Position numbers and translations under genes: made by a program. From Cafeteria roenbergensis (Eukaryota > Sar > Bigyra > Bicosoecida > Cafeteriaceae), in NCBI GenBank assembly GCA_008330645.1, contig VLTN01000014.1, forward strand, positions 62,001 through 126,000: DNA of 64,000 nucleotides, written 5' to 3'. Positions 50,256 to 60,834 of the stretch are shown here, one piece after another. A model generated the notes under the pieces. That model saw nothing but the letters and a program-made list of their open reading frames with translations, ran no database searches and was not told the origin of the DNA. How positions within the stretch are numbered: position 1 is the first letter of the stretch; each line of letters opens with the position of its first letter.

Positions 50256-52893
50256 ATGGCCGCAGGGGGGTGCGTGTGCCTGCTTGTTTCGGGCGTGTGC
50301 CCGACCCCCGGGCCGCGCGAGCAGGAAATTCCTGTCGGCCTCCAGGACTGCGGCGGCCACCACACTGCCGCTGACTTGTGGTGCGGCAAAAGGCTGCAAC
50401 GCCACGCCTCGTCGCGCGCCCCCACGCTCGAAATGGGCGGCTGCCAGCTGCGCCCGCTGCATGCTGGCCACGACCCGGCGCACTTGCACTCGCCACCTCG
50501 ACTGATATCGCAGGTGGGACGGCCTCGTTGGCGGCGGGCACGCGGCTCCCGAGCGTGTCTTCGTGGTTGCCGATGCAGTCAGTTGCAAGCCCCTGGAGCG
50601 ATGGCTGCTCTCGAAAGGCATGCCCATGGACGCCGTCATCAACACGGGACGAACGGAGGCCGACGGCGGTGTGTGAGCCGCCTCGTCAGCGGCTGCGTTT
50701 GAAGCGCGCGCTGCCGCCAGCAGTCACCGCGAGCGCCCTCCCCCGACTTCCTGTCCTCCCCGCCCCCGCCCTAGCACCCCGTCCGCTGCCCCCCCCCCTC
50801 CGGTCCCCCCATCCCCTCCGTTGGCTCGCAGGGTGTCGCTTGCCGAGCTGGGTCGCGCCGTCGCCTGCGTCCACCGCCGCGCCCCCTACACCGCCGGCCT
50901 CCCCATCATTGTGGCGTCGCTCGGCACCGCCCCGACGCCGGCTCTGCCGGAATTGACGGGCCGCCTCCTTGCTGCCGCAGCCGAGGCCGGCGGGGCCCTG
51001 CTGGCAGGCGGCCCGCTGCCCCTCAGCCCCGCCAACGGCACATTCTGCGGTGTGCAGCTGGACCCTTCCGGTAGAGCCACTTCGATGGCCTGGGGGCCCG
51101 ACGAGCACTGGGCGCCCTTCGACCCCTGCCCCGCGCCCACGCCTCTGGAGGCGGAGGCACTTCGCTGGAGCCCCCCGCTGTTCGCGCTGGGGCCGGGCGC
51201 GCAGCGGGTCCTGGCGGCAGCGGCCGCGCCGGACGTCGCTTCCCCTGGCACCTGGAAGGCGGCTCTGCTCGCCGCGCGCGCGGCGGATGCGGCCCCGCTG
51301 CCGGCCTGGGTGGCGCTGGCCGTGGGCTCCGGGTTGGCAGTGGCGGCGGTTTCGGTTGACCCATCAGCTCTGCCGGGAGACACTTCGACGCCGGCCGCGC
51401 CCGGGGCCTCGACAGGCTCGGACTCAGAGCGGCGTTCGGCCGAGGCTGCGGCTGCCGGGCGCTCTCCCGGCTCGTCCCAGGGGCCCACTCCTCTTCCTCC
51501 TCCGGCAGCGGCGGCGGCGGATGCGGCGGATGCGGAGGCAGCGGCGGCGGCGGCGGCGGCGGCAGCGCGTCGGAGCTGCGTGCCCTTTCCGGGCGATGGG
51601 CTCGTGATTGCCGGCGGGATGAGCGGCGCGACGGTGGTCGACGTCGCTGAGGACGACCCGGCAGTGCCACTCTCGCTTCACGCCGCTCGGCCCCCCGCCG
51701 CCATGGACCCCGCAGACGTCGTGACGGCGGAGGCGTTCGCGCGGGTGGGTCTGATGGGGAACCCCTCCGACGGGTTCTTCGGCCGCACCGTGGCCGCGAC
51801 CATATCGAACTTCAAGGCGTCGGTCACAGTTTGGCCGGACAGGTCCCCCGCCGGGGCCCGGGGCCGCGTCACGCTGGCCCCGCACCCGGTGTTTGACGCC
51901 GCCGTCTTCGCCAACGTGGCCCAGGCCTCCGCCGTGGCCGCCAGGGAGGGGTACAGCGGGGGAACACGCCTCCTCTCCGCCTGCCTCCACCGGCTCTACC
52001 GGCTGCTGTCGGAGCGGGGGGTGCTGCCGGCGGACGCGGCCTCCCGCGGTTTCGTTGCGAAGTGGCACACCACCATCCCGCGCCAGGTGGGGCTGGCCGG
52101 GAGCTCCGCCATCCTGACCGCCTTCGTGCGGGCCATGCTGGCCTTCTGGGGGCTGGCCGGCCGCCCGGAGCTGCTTGAGAAGGCCGGCCTCGGGCCCGAG
52201 GGCGGGCCGTCGTTCGTGCTGGCCGTGGAGACAGAGGAGCTCGGCATCAGCGCCGGGCTGCAGGACCGCGTGGCGCAGTGGTGGGGCGGGGTGGTGGCCA
52301 TGGATTTCGCGCGGGAGCGGGTGGAGGCGTCGGGGGCGGGCGTGTACAGGCCGCTCCCCGTTGCGGCTCTGCCGGGCCTGTTTCTGGCGTATGCGCCGGA
52401 TCCGAGCGACTCTGGAAGGATTCACGCGCCCGTGAGGCAGCGGTGGCTCGAAGGTGACGCGGTGGTGACGCGCGGCATGTGCGACATCGCCGCCTGCGCC
52501 GCGGAAGTTGAGGGGATGCTGGACGGACCGGTGGATGATGGGGCGGCGATGGCGGAGCGGGGTCACTCGCTGGCAGAGCTGATGAGCCGTAACTTTGGCC
52601 TTCGTCGATCCCTCTTCGGTGACGCGTCCCTCGGCAGAGCCAACCTCCGGATGGTGGAGATTGCCGTTGAAACGGGCGCCGCGGCAAAGTTTCCGGGGTC
52701 CGGAGGGGCGGTGGTGGGTGTGGTGGACGTGGTGGGAATGGCTGCGGCGGGGAGCCTAGCGGCGGACGCGGTGCCGGGGAAGGGGTCCCCGATGAGCGAC
52801 TACGAGCTGGCCGTGGCGGCTGGGGCGGAGGCGTTGCGGCGGGCGTATGCCGCAGAGGGCTTTGTCTGCGTGATGCTGCGACCAACGGCCTGA
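50256..52893 (+). CDS. Glucuronokinase fused to a degenerate nucleotidyltransferase domain
   Basis: Exons 50256-50380, 50514-50672 and 50832-52893 (introns 133 and 159 bases, donors gtgcgg and gtgagc) give 781 residues in phase. The C-terminal about 370 residues match plant-type glucuronokinase (GHMP family): VGLMGNPSDGFFGRTVAATISNF, IPRQVGLAGSSAI (ATP loop), EELGISAGLQDRV, DPSDSGRIHAPVR, NFGLRRSLFGD and KFPGSGGAVVGVV. It phosphorylates D-glucuronate to glucuronate-1-phosphate on the way to UDP-glucuronate. The N-terminal half follows a sugar nucleotidyltransferase: ERVFVVADAVSC, LERWLLSKGMP, INTGRTEADGG, GTFCGVQLDPSGRATSM and SPPLFALGPGA. However, the LAAGxGTR loop reads LLVSGVCPTPG and the metal-binding GD is absent (IIVASLGT), so that half is probably inactive. 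An Ala/Pro linker separates the two. Confidence 0.8.
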
Positions 52894-53362
52894 GACGCTG
52901 ATGCATTGGACAGAACCGGTGGTTGTGGTGGTGGTCGTGCGGTGGCCGTGTGGGGGGCGGCGGAAGTGGCCGCGACAGCAGACAGCGCAGCGACGGCAGG
53001 CAGCGCAGCGACAGCAGAGGGGTGACATCCTCGCTCGCACGCACTGCTCACTGCTTTGCAAACACACGCAAAAACAGCCACGCAAACACGCACCTGCGCA
53101 GGCGAGTCACCGCCAGTGCGCCAGGCGGGAGCAACGGCCGCGGCGGCGCGGTGCGGGGGCGCGCTGTGCTGGGGGGGGGGGGGGGTGAAGCGAGGAGCCG
53201 AACCTCTGTCCTAGCGCCCATGCACTGCCCCGCAACGCGGCGCACGAGTGCCGCGGACGGCGCGCGCGCGATTCAGCCTTCCATCAAGTGCGCATCAGCA
53301 GAGCGTCGCGGCTCCATCGTCGCGTTGTGGGTGCCATCCCGGCGCCAGCGCACCCGGCGCCT
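52894..53362. other. Convergent intergenic region, 469 bp
   Basis: Lies between the glucuronokinase fusion and 14-3-3. It contains a run of 15 G at 53171-53185 and short CAG-like and CACA-like stretches. No gene is supported here. Confidence 0.6.
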
Positions 53363-54335
53363 CTACGCAGCGCCCACACCGGCACCAGCGCCGGCCTCTG
53401 CCCCTTCCTCTGTCCACAGGGCCAGGTTGTCGCGCATGAGCTGGAGGATGAGGGTGGCGTCTCGGTAGTCGGCCCCGGAGAGCGAGGACACGTGAGTCAC
53501 GCCGGCATCAAACGCGGCCTTAGCGACTTCACAGGCTTCCGTGTGGCGGCCCATGATCTCGAGGAGGAACACGGAGTGGTTGAGCGCGAGGCCCAGGCGG
53601 ATGGGGTCGGTCGCGGGCAAGCCCTCGGCGGCGCGGCGGGCTGCGTCGTACCGTGCCGCGGCGCTGCCCGCCGCCGACTCGCGCTGCGGCCCCGTGGCGA
53701 ACTCGGCCATGTATCGGTTGTAGTCCCCTGCCATCTTGTTGTAGAAGGCGATTCCCTCCGGCGTGGCGTCCTTGGGAAGCAGCGTGCCATCGATGAGGTC
53801 AAGCAGGGCCGTGCACACGCCGGCGAGCTCCTCCTCGACCACGCCCCGCAGGCCGCCAACGCGGTCTGCGCGGGCGGGGTCGCCTATTTCGCGCTCCTTG
53901 GCCTCAATGCCCGACAAGATCCTCCAGCTTGCGCGCTTGGAGCCCACCACGTTCTTGAAGGCCACGGACAGCAAGTTGCGCTCCTCAACGCTCAGCGTCT
54001 TTTGCTTGGCGAGGGCGGTCACGAACCCGACCATGTCCTCGAACCGTTCGGCCTCTTCGGCAAGCTTGGCCTGGGCGAGCGGAGCGGGCAAGGGCGCAGC
54101 GCGGCGATCAAGGCGTGGCTGCGGGCGCGCATGGCGCGCACCCTGCCCCCGCAGCTGCAGCCCACAACAACGGTGTGCGCATGCGCTCGACGAGCTCAGT
54201 CGCAGCGGCAACCGTCTGGGCGCAGCTTGCCCCCACACCGGAACGGCGTGCGCCGAGCGGAGCCCGCGGGCAGTGACGCTCGCCGGTCGGCCCCGTCCGC
54301 ACCTTGTACACGAGGCGCTCCACCTCGGTGGCCAT
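53363..54335 (-). CDS. 14-3-3 protein
   Basis: Exons 54335-54303 (MATEVERLVYK) and 54070-53363, joined across a 232-base intron (donor gtgcgg, acceptor cgcccag, phase 0), give 246 residues, the standard length. Family hallmarks are AKLAEEAERFEDM, LSVEERNLLSVAFKNVVGSKRASWR (phosphopeptide-binding Lys/Arg), YNKMAGDYNRYMAEF, LGLALNHSVFLLEI and DATLILQLMRDNLALWTEE. 14-3-3 dimers bind phosphoserine/phosphothreonine peptides in many signalling proteins. The C-terminus is a short Glu/Ala/Gly tail. The exon 1/exon 2 junction falls exactly where other 14-3-3 proteins read YMAKLAEQAER. Confidence 0.97.
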
Positions 54336-54652
54336 GGGCCCGACCTTGTCGACTCCTCCCAAGCGTGCGGGAACTCCCTCGCTTGGCGCGGCCCCTGCGG
54401 TGTTCGGCAAGCCCGTGTTGCTTGCTGGCAGAGCAAAGCAACACATTCGGCCGTCGGCTGCGGCGCGAGGACGCGCTCGCGCTGCACGAGCAGTGCAAAG
54501 ATTCAAAGGCTGGGCGATGCACCTCACGCAATGCGGCACACGCACGCCCACCACCCCGCATGCCTCAAGAAGGCCACGTAGCGCATGCACGATATCCAAG
54601 GCAAGCGCGCAGCTCCGGGCGCGAGCGCGACGCGGGCCATGGGAGGCGTCTC
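54336..54652. other. Intergenic, 317 bp
   Basis: Gap between the B9D1 stop and the 14-3-3 start, both on the minus strand. I see nothing supportable in it. Confidence 0.5.
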
Positions 54653-56274
54653 TCAAAGGTCCATGCTGCTTCCGCCGCCGCCGCCTGTGCCGTGGCCCAT
54701 CGCACGGCGGGAGCCGCTCGCACCGCCGTACTGGCCGAGCGCTGACCCGCCCCTGCTGCGCCTGGAGTCGCCGGACCCCGCGCTCGCGTCCGAGCCGCGC
54801 CTCGCTGCGCTTCGAGACGACACGGGGGGCAGCGAGCTGCCGCCCCGCGGCGAAGCCGTGCCCTCCTCCCCGCTGGCCCTGCCCCTGCTGGACCGGGGCA
54901 CGCCCTTGCTGTCTCGGGAGCGCCGAGCGGGGGCGGGGGCGGGGGCTTCGCCAGCGCCACCAGCGCCACCAGCGCCACCAGCGCCACCAGCATCGCCGTC
55001 ATCGTCTGGCTCCGCTTTGGAGGCCGGGGCGGAGTCGCCCTCGTCGTCGGGCTCTGCCTGCTTGGCGTCGTCAGGCTCTGCCCCGTCGGCGGCAGAGCCC
55101 GGCCGCCCCGAGCGGGGTGCCGCCCCAGAAGCGCGGCCGCCCCTCCCGGCGGAGCCGCTGCGCCGGTAGGGCTCTGGCCTCCCTGTGAGGGGGCTGCCGG
55201 TGCGTGCCGGGCGGGAGGTGGAGCTGCGCTGCCACGTGCCGGAGGCGCCAGGCGGCCCCCGCGCACCGCCGCCGGTCACGGACCTTGAGAGCGGGGAGGG
55301 GGCGGGGAGCCCGCCGCCGCCGCCTCCCACGGAGCTCAGCCCGGCCGTGGAGGCCGGTCCGTGCGCGGCTGCAGCTGCAGCTGGCCCAGACGACACTGCT
55401 CCGATACTGCCTGGCAGGCCGGGGGCAGAGCTCATGCCTGCCGCGACGAACTCTGCCGGGAGGGAGTCTGGCTCCGTGCCGGCGTTGTACCCGTGGCGCG
55501 TCATGCCTCGCGTGACGACGTTGAGGGTGACGGTGACGGAGCCGGATGAGGCGACGCGAGTGACCTCGCGCCCAGTCCCCTGGGTCACGATGTTAGGCTT
55601 CCAGTACTGCGGCCGCAGCGGCGGCGGGGACGCGCGGAGTCAGGCAGCTTAGGCGGTCGTGCGTGGCAAGTGCCAGTCTGCAGCTGCAGCAGCAGCAGCA
55701 GCAGCAGCAGCGGCAGCTGAACCCGCAGCAGAACCACACGGCACGCTGGGCGCATCGCAAGGCTGCCAACGGGGCGGGGGGCAGGACTCACCCTGGGGGG
55801 GTTGGCCGTGACCCAGGCGAAAAAGCGCTGGAGCAGCGTGGAGCTGACGGGCGCGAACAGGCGGATGCGGCGTGTGTGGCCCGACCCCGCCAGCGGCACA
55901 AGAACAGAGCCGTACCCCACGATGACGGGGCGGCCAAGCGCGTCAATGGCCGACACCGCCACGCCGATGCGGGGCCACCCGTACGCGTTGGTGGTGCGGT
56001 AGGCCACGTCCAGAGGCATCCCCCACACGGCCTCGCGGCTCGCGCCCCCGCCCCCCCTGAACGCGGTCTGGGTCACGCCTGTGGCGATGCCGTCCACCCT
56101 CGTCCAGTCTGGCCCCGCCTCGAAGAAGTACTCGGCGCTCAGGGAGTCGTACCCGAGCGCGCGCCCGCTCTCCAGTTGCCCGGAAATCACCACCGTGAAG
56201 CCGGAGCCAGCGATCCCGCCCCCAGCAGGCGACGCGGCCGCGTCACCGCCGGACGCAGCTGCCTTCGAGGCCAT
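54653..56274 (-). CDS. B9D1: B9D1-like ciliary transition-zone protein with long disordered tail
   Basis: Exons 56274-55792 and 55606-54653 (185-base intron, donor gtgagt, acceptor ggccgcag, phase 0) encode 477 residues. The B9 domain is clear: FTVVISGQLESG, LSAEYFFEAGPDW, GIATGVTQTAF, WGMPLDVAYRTTNAYGWPRI, RPVIVGYGSVLVPLAGSGHT, LLQRFFAWVTANPPR, then across the intron PNIVTQGTGREVTRVASSG and LNVVTRGMTRHGYN. B9D1 with B9D2 and MKS1 forms part of the MKS module that gates the base of the cilium. Known B9D1 proteins are about 200 residues; here some 275 extra residues of Gly/Ser/Pro/Asp low complexity follow. A nonamer repeat encoding Gly-Gly-Ala lies in that tail. The gene is divergent from eS4 (365 bases apart). 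Confidence 0.9.
54952..54989 (-). repeat. 9-bp repeat encoding Gly-Gly-Ala in the B9D1 tail
   Basis: About four tandem copies of a nonamer (CAGCGCCAC on the plus strand). On the coding strand it yields GGA triplets in the disordered tail. Confidence 0.85.
55687..55710 (+). repeat. (CAG)8 microsatellite in the B9D1 intron
   Basis: Eight pure CAG units on the plus strand, inside the 185-base B9D1 intron and therefore not translated. Confidence 0.85.
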
Positions 56275-56639
56275 CCTGGCGCCGCTTATTCGGCGAGGCT
56301 TGCGCGGGAGCGGAGCGAGCTCGGCCTGAGCGGGCAACCGCCGCTACCAAAACAAGGGCAAGCAAGCCGGGGAGAGCGCAATCCGCGAGGCGCTGCAGGC
56401 GGAGCCTTGCCGCCGCTTCGGTCGCAGTGCGCGCGGCCCGCACACCGCAAGGCGGCGCTCGGTGGGCTCGGTGGGCCAGTTTCCGCGGCGCTTGGTCGCC
56501 GTTGCGGGCAGAGCCGCCGCGGCGCGCAGAGCCGCCCGCTTGCCGGGATGCCGAGAACGACGTCGGCAGCAGGGTTTGGAGCTTGACGGCTGGCCACTGG
56601 TCCTGTCCCTCCCCAGGCCTATCACCCCTCGTCGCAGCC
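56275..56639. other. Bidirectional promoter region, B9D1/eS4, 365 bp
   Basis: Only this gap separates the divergent start codons of B9D1 and eS4, so it must carry both promoters. The 50 bases before the eS4 ATG are pyrimidine-rich, as expected for a ribosomal-protein leader. No TATA box is visible. Confidence 0.5.
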
Positions 56640-57926
56640 ATGGTGAGGCGCTCGCAACGAGCTTGCCGCGCGCGCCGTGGCGACCTGGCAGTCGTGGGGC
56701 CGGTGGGGGCCGAGAAGTCCGCCCGGGGCGCCGCGCTGGGGCTCTGCGAGCCTTCGCCCGTGACGCCGAGCCCAGCGCCCGCTTTGGCCCCGCCCTTGCG
56801 CCTCCCGCCGCCCGCAACATCGACGCTGCGCCCTCGTCCTTGCGCTACTGGCTGGCTTTGCAGGTCCGCGGCCCCAAGAAGCACCTCAAGCGCCTCAATG
56901 CGCCGCACCACTGGATGACCGGCAAGCTTGGCGGCATCTACGCTCCCAAGGTCAGCGCCGGACCCCACAAGTCCCGCGAGTGCCTCCCGATGGTGATCAT
57001 CGTGCGCAACCGCATGAAGTACGCCCTCACCCGCACTGAGGCCCAGGCCATCTGCATGCAGAAGCTGGTGAGACCGCGCCAGCGCCTCTTTTGCTGCTTC
57101 CCTCCGCGCCTTGCGCGCCCTCCCACGGCAAGCGACGCACGCGCGCTCGGGCAGACGCCGCACTGCCTTCGAGGCCTTGCGTACTGGAAGGGCGCTCCTG
57201 GCTGCGAGGGTCGGCTGGGGCAGGGCGTGGGGCGACCGTGGGGGACTGGTTGACTGCACTGCAGCGGGAACTGGCGGCTGGCTGGCTGTCCTCCAACCCC
57301 TCCCGCACCTGGACTGCGCCACTGGACTGCTCCCGTGCCCGCAGATCAAGGTGGACGGCCGTATCCGCACCGACATCAACTTCCCCGCCGGGTTCATGGA
57401 CGTGGTGGAGATCGAGAAGAGCGGCGACCGCGTCCGCCTCCTCTACGACACCAAGGGCCGCTTCGTGCTGCACCCCGTTGACAAGACCGAGGCCGGCTTC
57501 AAGCTCGGCAAGGTTGTCCGCAAGGAGCTCACCAAGAAGGGCATCCCCGTGGTGGTCACCCACGACGGCCGCACCATCCGCTACCCCGACCCCCTCATCA
57601 AGGTCGGCGACTCCGTCAAGATCGACATCGCCACCGGCAAGATCACCGAGTTCGTGAAGCTCGACGTGGGCTGCACTGTGATGGCCGTCAACGGCCGCAA
57701 CCAGGGCCGCGTCGGCACCCTTGTCGGCCGGGACGCCCACCCCGGCTCGTTCGAGATCGTGCACGTGAAGGACGCCCGCGACGCGACCTTCGCCACCCGC
57801 CTCTCCAACATCTTCGTGATCGGCGCCGGCGGCAGCGCCCCCCTCGTCTCCCTTCCCCGCGGCGACGGCATCAAGCTCAACATCTTCGAGCAGCGCGACC
57901 TCCGCATCAAGCGCGCGAGCGCCTGA
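56640..57926 (+). CDS. RPS4: 40S ribosomal protein eS4 (RPS4)
   Basis: Three exons: the start codon alone (56640-56642), 56864-57067 and 57345-57926, with introns of 221 and 277 bases (donors gtgagg and gtgaga, acceptors tttgcag and cccgcag). The product is 262 residues, the normal size. It starts [14 protein letters not shown] after Met and contains [67 protein letters not shown] and [12 protein letters not shown]. Codons are almost entirely G/C-ending, as expected for a highly expressed gene. eS4 is a small-subunit protein with S4 and KOW-like domains. Confidence 0.98.
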
Positions 57927-58199
57927 GCCCTGACACCCGCGCTTGCTTCCAACGAGTGTGCAAGCTTTTGTGTCGGACTCGAACAGAGGGACAGACCACG
58001 ACCAGCTGCCCTTCCAGCCCACAAGCACCTCGCACACAGTCGCCCCTTCGCCCGAGCCGTCCAAAGTCTGACGCTCGTCGCAGCTCTGCCTGCCAGATTC
58101 CGCACAAACGATGGCCCTGGCACCTCACTCCTGGCATCTCACGCAAGCGGGGGCGGAGCAGCCGTGCCACGAGCCTGGGGAGACGGGGGTGGTGGAGCC
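57927..58199. other. Intergenic, 273 bp
   Basis: Tandem gap between eS4 and the MFS gene. I see no supported element beyond what a terminator and promoter would require. Confidence 0.5.
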
Positions 58200-59768
58200 A
58201 TGTCGGGGGGGCTGGCCTCGGACTGCTGTGTGCTTGGCAAGCGGCCCGCCGACTTGATCGAGGCTCGCGGCAATGCCACGTCTCCAGCACGGGCGGCTGC
58301 GATTTTCGCCGTGCCCCTCGGAATGTTGCTCGCATTCTCCACGTGGTTCCTCACCAATGCGGTGGCGCCTGGCCTGGAGGCCGCAACCGGCGTGTCCCAG
58401 GCCGTCATCGTGCAGTTGACGAATGGCGTGCAAGGAGGCTTCATCCTCGGCACGGTCGGCCTTGCCACCACGGGCCTGGCGGACTTGCTCCCTGCGCAGC
58501 TCGTTTTCGGCGCGTCCGCAGTTGCAGCGGGCGCGGTGAACGCGTGTCTGCTCTTTCCGGGCGTGACCGTATGGTCCATGGCAGCGATTCGCGTGCTCAC
58601 CGGCATCAGCCTCGCGGGTGTGTACCCCATCGGCATGAAAATGCTCTTCTCTTCCGTTCCAAGCGCCCGGGGGCTTGCGTTGGGTGTCGCCGTGGGGGCG
58701 CTGGCCCTGGGGTCGGGCCTGCCGCACCTGTTCGCAGCGTCCTTTGCGGCCGCTTGGCAGCCGGTTGTGGCCACCTCGTCTGCGCTGTCAGCCTGCGCCG
58801 GCATCGCGGTCGCGCTTGTTGGCGGAAGGGACGAGGTCGCCGCACCTGCTGCCGTGCCGACGTCGGCCGCCCTGTCTCCAGCCTCTGCCCCTCTGCCGGG
58901 GGAGGCCGCTGTCGCAGCCGCGGCCCCAGCCGCAACTGCTGCCGACGCGGACAGCGTCCGTCTGGATGTGGCCGCGTCGCCCATGGCCGCTAGCCTTGCG
59001 AGCCCGACTGCTGGGCAGGCGGGCCAGCGCCGTGTGCAGGGCGACCCTGGCGCCGTTGAGCGCGGGTCGCCGGCGGCCCATGCTTCGCCTGTCGAGGAGG
59101 GAGCAGCCCCGACCCGGGGCCGCAGCTCGGAGCGGTGTGGGGGCGTGCTTGCACTCTGGCAGCACGTCCCGTCGCGCCTGGCGTTCCTTGGCTACATAGG
59201 ACACATGGTGGAGCTGTACGCTGCCTGGACATCGTTTGCCCCGCTCCTCGTTGACCGGCTGGCATCGGGACTCAATGGCGCGGCGCGGACTGAGGCACTC
59301 GCGACGGCGTCCCGAGTCACGTTCGGCGCGTTTGCAGCGGGCGCGGTGGCGTCGCCCGTGGCCGGCATCGTGGCCGACCGCTGGCTCGGCCGCTCGCTCA
59401 CCACGGTCGTGCTCATGGCCCTGTCGGGCTCGACTGCACTCTGGGTCGGGTTTGTCACGTCCCCCGCGGCTGTGATCGCAGGAGTGTTGCTGTATGGCGC
59501 CACCATCGTCCCCGATTCGCCCCAGTTTTCCACGGCCATCGGCGAGCTTGCCCCGCCGGAGCGACGGGGCGCAATGCTGAGCGTCAGCACCGGGCTGGGT
59601 TTCCTGGTCACAATGATAACCATCGCCACAACGTCGCTGCTGCAGGCCGCCTGGGGGTGGGGGCCGGCGATCGCGTTGCTCGCCGCTGGGCCGGCGGTGG
59701 GCATCGTCAGCATGCTGCTGCTGTACGTGCGTCCGGAGGCGCAGGCCATGGCAGGAGGCAGGAGGTAG
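58200..59768 (+). CDS. Major facilitator superfamily transporter
   Basis: A 522-residue single-exon protein with about twelve hydrophobic helices in two groups of six. They are separated by an Ala/Pro-rich cytosolic loop at about residues 215-320. The first helices read AAIFAVPLGMLLAFSTWFLT. The second half opens with FLGYIGHMVELYAAWTSFAPLL, a layout common in bacterial MFS permeases of the nitrate/cyanate-like type, and ADRWLGRS fits the loop 8-9 motif. PPERRGAMLSVSTGLG also recalls bacterial members, so lateral origin is possible but untested. The substrate cannot be told from sequence. I used the first ATG (gagccATGtcg); the frame extends upstream without another ATG. No intron is needed. 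Confidence 0.85.
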   Translation: MSGGLASDCCVLGKRPADLIEARGNATSPARAAAIFAVPLGMLLAFSTWFLTNAVAPGLEAATGVSQAVIVQLTNGVQGGFILGTVGLATTGLADLLPAQLVFGASAVAAGAVNACLLFPGVTVWSMAAIRVLTGISLAGVYPIGMKMLFSSVPSARGLALGVAVGALALGSGLPHLFAASFAAAWQPVVATSSALSACAGIAVALVGGRDEVAAPAAVPTSAALSPASAPLPGEAAVAAAAPAATAADADSVRLDVAASPMAASLASPTAGQAGQRRVQGDPGAVERGSPAAHASPVEEGAAPTRGRSSERCGGVLALWQHVPSRLAFLGYIGHMVELYAAWTSFAPLLVDRLASGLNGAARTEALATASRVTFGAFAAGAVASPVAGIVADRWLGRSLTTVVLMALSGSTALWVGFVTSPAAVIAGVLLYGATIVPDSPQFSTAIGELAPPERRGAMLSVSTGLGFLVTMITIATTSLLQAAWGWGPAIALLAAGPAVGIVSMLLLYVRPEAQAMAGGRR

Positions 59769-60834
59769 CGAGCTGGGTGGTCCGCAGGCCCGCAGCTCGT
59801 CGCGCGGCGGCACCTGCCACGACGCACACTCCCGCCAGCGAGGCCAAGTTCAACAAAAACGCCTGGCTTGCGGCGGCGGCAACTGCTCGGGCCGCGGCCC
59901 CAGGGACGTGTGGCGCGGCGCCCTGGGCTCGGAGCCAGGCGATGCACGCTGGGGGCAGCCCGCTTGAAAGTGGCTGCGGGGAACACCAGCGGCAATTCGA
60001 GCGCTGTGCGCGTGCTGGCAATGTCGCGTGTGTTGAGCTCGTCGTTCCGCGCCGGGAGAAGCTCGCAGAGCGATGCGGCCTCGCCCTCTGCGCCCGGGGG
60101 TGATCAGCGCCAGCCGTGCTCCCACGAGCAGTCGTCCCCTAAAACGAGCTGGCACGCGAGCGGGCGCGTGCTGGCAGCACGCTCGCTTGCGCCGCTCGAT
60201 CGAGCGGCGTTGCTTTGCCAAGGACAATGTTCAGCGGCGCCAGGCGACTTGACCCAGGCAGCGCGAGTCAAACCAGCGCGAGCATTGGCGCGCACCACAG
60301 TGCACAGACTGGGGGTGGGGCGGGCGCTGCAGAATGCAGGCAAGGCGCGCGACCCGGGTCGGGGTGCTGTAGCTGGGCCTCGAAGGCGCGCGAGCCGTTG
60401 ACCCGAACGAAAAAGCTGCAAGTGCACCTGCCGCCGCTCGGCGCAACGCTGCTGAGCCGGTGCCGCCTCGACGGACGGGGCGGGCATCACGCGCCACGGT
60501 TTGCGGGCGCGTCGGCGCCTGCTGCGCTGGCGCCAAGTGAGCAGGAGATGGCCAGGGGCCTTCGGCGGCCGTCGCCTGAAGCCCTGGTGGAGCGCACGTG
60601 GCGTGCGGTTGGCTTCGATCGCTGAGCAGCCTTCGAGCGGGGGCCCAAAAGGCCGAGTCGAGCGAGGAGGCGCACTCCCCGCCCGCCTGTGCCAAGGCAG
60701 CAGCCCCCGCCGCCGCGGAGCGGCTGCCAGGACGGTCGCGCGGCACCTCGCCGAGGCACAGGGCGCTGCCCACGCGCCCGGGGCGGCCCAGCGGCTCCAG
60801 TGGCAGCAGGCGAGTTGCTGAAGCCAGCCTTCGA
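59769..60834. other. Intergenic, 1066 bp
   Basis: The longest apparent gap in the right half, between two plus-strand genes. Open frames occur on both strands, but I see no family match, no RNA-gene box pair and no repeat. A small spliced gene could hide here. Confidence 0.45.

Noticed and set aside
53186-53260. Possible tRNA on the minus strand (sequence resembling a B box, GGTTCGGCTCC)
   Set aside because: The T-stem does not pair fully, no A box or matching acceptor stem is found 70-75 bases away, and the neighbouring G run is odd for a tRNA.
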